Assembly (NCBI GenBank): GCA_035293985.1
Contig: DATGLS010000017.1
Span: 248,001 to 312,000 of the forward strand
DNA from: JAVDCA01 sp035293985
GTDB lineage: Bacteria > Pseudomonadota > Alphaproteobacteria > Rhizobiales > Xanthobacteraceae
Direction: 5' to 3'
Length of the DNA: 64,000 nucleotides
Position 1 is the first letter of the stretch. Each line of letters opens with the position of its first letter. The notes beneath the pieces were generated by a model that worked only from the letters and a program-made list of their open reading frames with translations, did no database searches and was not told the origin of the DNA. Shown here one piece after another: positions 60,980-64,000 of this stretch. The position numbers and the translations under genes were made by a program.

Positions 60980-61665
60980 GAGATTGCCTCGCGAAAGACC
61001 GCGGTCTGGCGGATCAGCGCGCCGAAGCGCGGGTGTCGGAGATCGAGTGTGAACGTGAAGGAGCCGTCGCCGAGCGCCGCGTGGGTGACGACCAGCGCGC
61101 CGGGCGCGAGCCACGTCGGCAATGCGATGCGCCGGCCGAGGACGCGGACGAAATAGCCGGCGCTGCGGAAGACCAATGCGGCGTCGACCACGTGCACCGT
61201 GAGCGCCATGCCGACGCCGCCGCCGACTTGCTCTTCGAGACCGGTGCGGCCGGCGAAGCGCTTGGCCGAATGGATGACCTGGGGAAAACCGCCGCGGCGC
61301 GCGTAGACGCGCGTCCACACCTGGCCGCCGCCGGCCATCTCCTCGGTCACGGCGACGACCGCCGCGACGTTGCGGTCGCGCCCGAGCGCCAGCGGCGCTC
61401 CGATCGCGCGAGCCGCCTGGGCGAGGCACCAGCCGACACGGCTCATGCGCGTCTCGACCACGCGTCCAGCGTAAACGATGGTCTCGCCGGCGGCGAGACG
61501 GGAGGAGAAGCGCCGCTGGACCGCCGGCGGCAGCGCCGCCCAGTCGCGATCGGAGAGGAGGGCGCGGAAGCGGAGGTCGCCGAGCGGCGCCTCCGGCGAG
61601 GCGTCACGAGGTGAATGTTGCGGTCGACGCCAAGGTTCGGACGCGATGCTCGTCGAGCTCATCAT
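60976..61665 (-). CDS. DUF4166 domain protein
   Basis: 229 residues. The recognisable core is FRALLSDRDWAALPPAVQRRF and VYAGRVVETRMSRVGWCLAQAARAIGAPLALG, and a C-terminal beta-rich half ending LTVHVVDAALVFRSAGYFVRVLGRRIALPTWLAPG. Usually next to TIGR01777 epimerases, and here coupled to one by an ATGA overlap. Function unknown. Confidence 0.85.
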   Translation of the reverse strand: MMSSTSIASEPWRRPQHSPRDASPEAPLGDLRFRALLSDRDWAALPPAVQRRFSSRLAAGETIVYAGRVVETRMSRVGWCLAQAARAIGAPLALGRDRNVAAVVAVTEEMAGGGQVWTRVYARRGGFPQVIHSAKRFAGRTGLEEQVGGGVGMALTVHVVDAALVFRSAGYFVRVLGRRIALPTWLAPGALVVTHAALGDGSFTFTLDLRHPRFGALIRQTAVFREAIS

Positions 61666-61694
61666 CGACCTCACGCGCTTGCGGCGGCGTGTCG

Positions 61695-62255
61695 CTACTT
61701 CTTTCGCGCTCCCGGCAGCAGGCCGACGATCCGGGTGCCGAGCCGGATCAGCGCGGCGAGCTTCTCCTTCGGCACGCCCAGCATCTGGGCGTACCAGCGA
61801 TCGAGCGTGGTGACGAAATCGAGCATGGCCTCGAGCCGCGCGATCGCGACCCGGTCTACGGCCGCATCGCCCTGCGCCTCGACCACGCAGGCGCGCAGCG
61901 CCGCGATGGCGGGATCGAGCTCGCGCTCCTTGCGGCCGGCGGCGATGCGCCGAAACATCTCCCAGACGTCGGCCTCGGCCTCGAAATGCTCGCGGCGGTC
62001 GCCCTTGATCGGCACCCGGCGGATCAGGCCCCAGGCGAGCAGCTCCTTGATCGAGGTCGAGATGTTGGAGCGCGCCAGCCCGAGCAGGTCGGCGATCTCC
62101 TCGGCGGTGCGCGGCCGGTCCGACACGTAGAGCAGCGCATGGATCTGGCTGACCGAGCGGTTGACCCCCCAGCGCCCGCCGAGGTCGCCCCAATGCAGGA
62201 CGAAGCGCTCGAGCGCGACCGGAAGCCTTTTCCCATATTCCGAAATTTCTGTCAT
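61695..62255 (-). CDS. GbsR/MarR-type transcriptional regulator
   Basis: A 186-residue winged-helix regulator: LHWGDLGGRWGVNRSVSQIHALLYVSDRPRTAEEIADLLGLARSNISTSIKELLAWGLIRRVPIKGDRREHF. First gene of a GbsR-DUF4166-epimerase operon. A perfect palindrome covers its own start codon, strongly suggesting autorepression. Confidence 0.92.
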   Translation of the reverse strand: MTEISEYGKRLPVALERFVLHWGDLGGRWGVNRSVSQIHALLYVSDRPRTAEEIADLLGLARSNISTSIKELLAWGLIRRVPIKGDRREHFEAEADVWEMFRRIAAGRKERELDPAIAALRACVVEAQGDAAVDRVAIARLEAMLDFVTTLDRWYAQMLGVPKEKLAALIRLGTRIVGLLPGARKK

Positions 62256-62269
62256 GACAGAAATATCGG
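62240..62269. promoter_or_regulatory. Palindromic operator over the GbsR start codon
   Basis: The core TTTCTGTCATGACAGAAA (62246-62263) is a perfect 18-base palindrome, extended to 20 by one A-T pair. CCGA and TCGG add outer pairs after one unpaired position each side. The regulator ATG (62253-62255, minus strand) lies inside. Confidence 0.75.
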
Positions 62270-62351
62270 AAAATGCGGAACGACTGTCAAGGGTCGCCGC
62301 GGAAGCGACGGTTAACGGGCGATTGCAGGGTCAGCCAATGGGCGGCTGCGC

Positions 62352-64000
62352 TCACTCAGCGGCCATCCGCTCGACCGGCGGCGGCGGCAGCTCGTGCCGC
62401 ACCGCGCGACGGGTCATCCAGTGGTTGAGGCGGTCGAGATAGAGGTAGATCACCGGCGTCGTGTAGAGCGTGAGCACCTGCGAGACCATCAAGCCGCCGA
62501 CGATCGCGATGCCCATCGGGCGGCGCAGCTCGGAGCCGGCGCCGAAGCCGATCGCGAGCGGCAGCCCGCCGAACAGCGCCGCCATCGTCGTCATCATGAT
62601 GGGACGGAAGCGCAGCAGGCAGGCCTCGTGAATCGATTCGACCGGGGTCTTCCCGTGGTGGCGCTCCGCCTCCAGGGCGAAGTCGATCATCATGATGGCG
62701 TTCTTCTTGACGATGCCGATCAGCAGGATGATGCCGATGATGGCGATGACGGTGAGATCGAAGCGAAAGAGCATCAGCATGATGAGCGCGCCGACGCCGG
62801 CGGACGGCAGCGCCGACAGGATGGTGATCGGGTGGATGTAGCTCTCGTAGAGCAGCCCGAGCACGATGTAGACGACGAGGATCGCGGCCACGACCAGAAG
62901 CGGCATCGAGCTGAGCGAGCGCTGGAACTCGGCCGCGGTGCCCTGGAAGGTGCCCTGCAGGGTTATCGGCGTGTGCAGGTCCGACTCGATCTGGTTGATG
63001 CGCTCGACCGCCTGACCCAGCGCGTAGCCGGGCGCGATGTTGAACGCGAGCGTGACCGAGGGGAACTGGCCCTGGTGGTTGACGGTCAGCGGCTCGACCT
63101 TGGTGCTCAGGTGCGCGATGGCGCTGAGCGGCACGCGCTGGCCGGTCGGCGTCGTGATGTAGATGCGCGACAGCGCGTTGCGATCGTTCTGGAACTGCGG
63201 CTCGACCTCGAGGATCACCTTGTACTGCTGACTCGACGTGTAGATGGTCGAAACCTGCCGCTGACCGAAGGCGTCGTAGAGCGTCTGGTCGATCAAGCTC
63301 AGCGACAGGCCGAGGCGGTAGGCGGCGTTGCGGTCGATGGTCACTGCGACGTGCGGCGAGGCGATCTGCTGGTCGGAGGCGACGTCCTGCAGCTCCGGTG
63401 CCTTCATCATTTGCGCCTGCAGGATCGGCGCCCAGTGGTTGAGCTCGCCGGTGTCCGTGTCCGTGAGCGTATACTGGTATTCGGTCTGGCTGAGCCGGCC
63501 GCCGACCGTGACGTCCTGGCCGGCCTGCATGAAGAACTTCGCGCCCTGCACCTGCGCGACCTTGGGGCGCAGCCGCTGGATGACCTGTTGCGCCGACGCG
63601 TCGCGCTCGGACAGCGGCTTGAGCTGGATGAACAGGCGGGCGGTGTTCTCGCTCGAGTTGCCGCCGGTCGCGCCGGCGAAGCCGACCACGGCGGCGACCG
63701 CCGGATCCTGCGAGATGATCTCGGCGAACTGGTTCTCGATCTTGGTGATGGCGGCGAACGAGGTGTCCTGCCGCGCCTCCGCCTGCCCGAACACGAAGCC
63801 GGTGTCCTGCTCGGGGAAGAAGCCCTTGGGAATCTTCACGTAGAGGACGCCCGTGACGACGATCAGCCCGAGCGTGAGCACCAGCATCAGCATCTGGTGA
63901 CGGAAGACCCATTTGAGGCCGCGGTCGTAGCCGCCGATCAGCCAGGCGAACGTGCGTTCCGACCAGCGGCTGACGAAATTGGTGCCGTGCGCGCTCTCGC
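62352..64000 (-). CDS. RND efflux pump, HAE1-type permease, 3' part
   Basis: The visible C-terminal 548 residues belong to an AcrB/MexB-like inner-membrane pump that exports drugs or solvents with an outer-membrane channel and adaptor (outside the window). Landmarks: YVKIPKGFFPEQDTGFV, the porter domain, RFDLTVIAIIGIILLIGIVKKNAIMMIDFALEAE, and GFGAGSELRRPMGIAIVGGLMVSQVLTLYTTPVIY. It converges on nothing; downstream is the GbsR operator. The 5' end lies past the window. Confidence 0.95.
   Translation of the reverse strand, partial: ESAHGTNFVSRWSERTFAWLIGGYDRGLKWVFRHQMLMLVLTLGLIVVTGVLYVKIPKGFFPEQDTGFVFGQAEARQDTSFAAITKIENQFAEIISQDPAVAAVVGFAGATGGNSSENTARLFIQLKPLSERDASAQQVIQRLRPKVAQVQGAKFFMQAGQDVTVGGRLSQTEYQYTLTDTDTGELNHWAPILQAQMMKAPELQDVASDQQIASPHVAVTIDRNAAYRLGLSLSLIDQTLYDAFGQRQVSTIYTSSQQYKVILEVEPQFQNDRNALSRIYITTPTGQRVPLSAIAHLSTKVEPLTVNHQGQFPSVTLAFNIAPGYALGQAVERINQIESDLHTPITLQGTFQGTAAEFQRSLSSMPLLVVAAILVVYIVLGLLYESYIHPITILSALPSAGVGALIMLMLFRFDLTVIAIIGIILLIGIVKKNAIMMIDFALEAERHHGKTPVESIHEACLLRFRPIMMTTMAALFGGLPLAIGFGAGSELRRPMGIAIVGGLMVSQVLTLYTTPVIYLYLDRLNHWMTRRAVRHELPPPPVERMAAE

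Noticed and set aside
1..64000. tRNA genes, insertion sequences, prophage, CRISPR
   Set aside because: No tRNA-like T-loop/acceptor pattern, transposase, integrase, phage gene or regular repeat-spacer array was found by reading; a covariance search would be decisive for tRNAs.

Overview
The window is high-GC DNA with the gene content of an alphaproteobacterium of the order Hyphomicrobiales, close to the Bradyrhizobium / Xanthobacteraceae group. The assignment rests on family content: a seryl-tRNA-synthetase-like amino acid:carrier protein ligase with its own carrier protein, DUF892 ferritin-like proteins, DUF6894, DUF3750 and DUF3775 proteins, a CheB-CheR-HWE kinase, and EcfG-type promoters. 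No rRNA, tRNA, insertion sequence, phage or CRISPR was seen. Both ends cut genes: transaldolase on the left and an RND efflux pump on the right.

Layout. 1-2.5 kb: oxidative pentose phosphate genes (zwf, tal). 2.7-7.3 kb: an exported sugar dehydrogenase with a membrane partner, then a phosphatidylserine decarboxylase translationally coupled to a C39-peptidase-like protein, then a flavoprotein. 7.7-18.6 kb: pyrophosphatase; a DUF892-CinA-DUF6328 operon; a cupin-topoisomerase IB operon; an alcohol dehydrogenase-SDR-P450 operon; a PAS hybrid histidine kinase. 19-30 kb: MFS transporter and quinone-type oxidoreductase, two more DUF892 proteins, PRC-barrel protein, YdeP-type molybdo-oxidoreductase with FdhD, Ku, and small basic proteins. 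30-42 kb: Crp-type regulator, a Tat-exported thiamine-diphosphate enzyme, a stand-alone CheB, and a large CheB-CheR-PAS-HWE kinase overlapping a response regulator. 42-49 kb: a non-coding stretch with an irregular CCTGT array, HAD phosphatase, phosphate transport (PiT/DUF47) and methionine synthesis (metY-metA). 49-58.6 kb: acyl activation and carrier-protein genes. 58.6-64 kb: VWA-like secreted protein, a GbsR-DUF4166-epimerase operon and the RND pump.

Two themes stand out. First, exact or near-exact matches to the rhizobial general-stress sigma factor EcfG promoter (GGAAC-N16/17-CGTT) lie upstream of many genes and point the right way. Six are exact: before the DUF2231/sugar dehydrogenase pair, cupin/topoisomerase IB, the PRC-barrel gene, Ku, the small protein/DUF6496 pair and the stand-alone CheB. 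Variants precede the three DUF892 genes, the ADH-SDR-P450 operon, YdeP, the thiamine enzyme, DUF47-PiT, DUF3775 and zwf. Much of the window therefore looks like a general stress and desiccation/DNA-repair regulon.

Second, two independent carrier-protein systems lie within about 7.5 kb. One is an adenylate-forming enzyme, a KR-like SDR and an ACP next to a divergent acyltransferase. The other is the amino acid:carrier protein ligase, an acyl-CoA-dehydrogenase-like flavoenzyme and a dedicated carrier protein. The enzymology of the second ligase family is known from Bradyrhizobium, but as far as I know its product is not. It is the best candidate here for an undescribed pathway.
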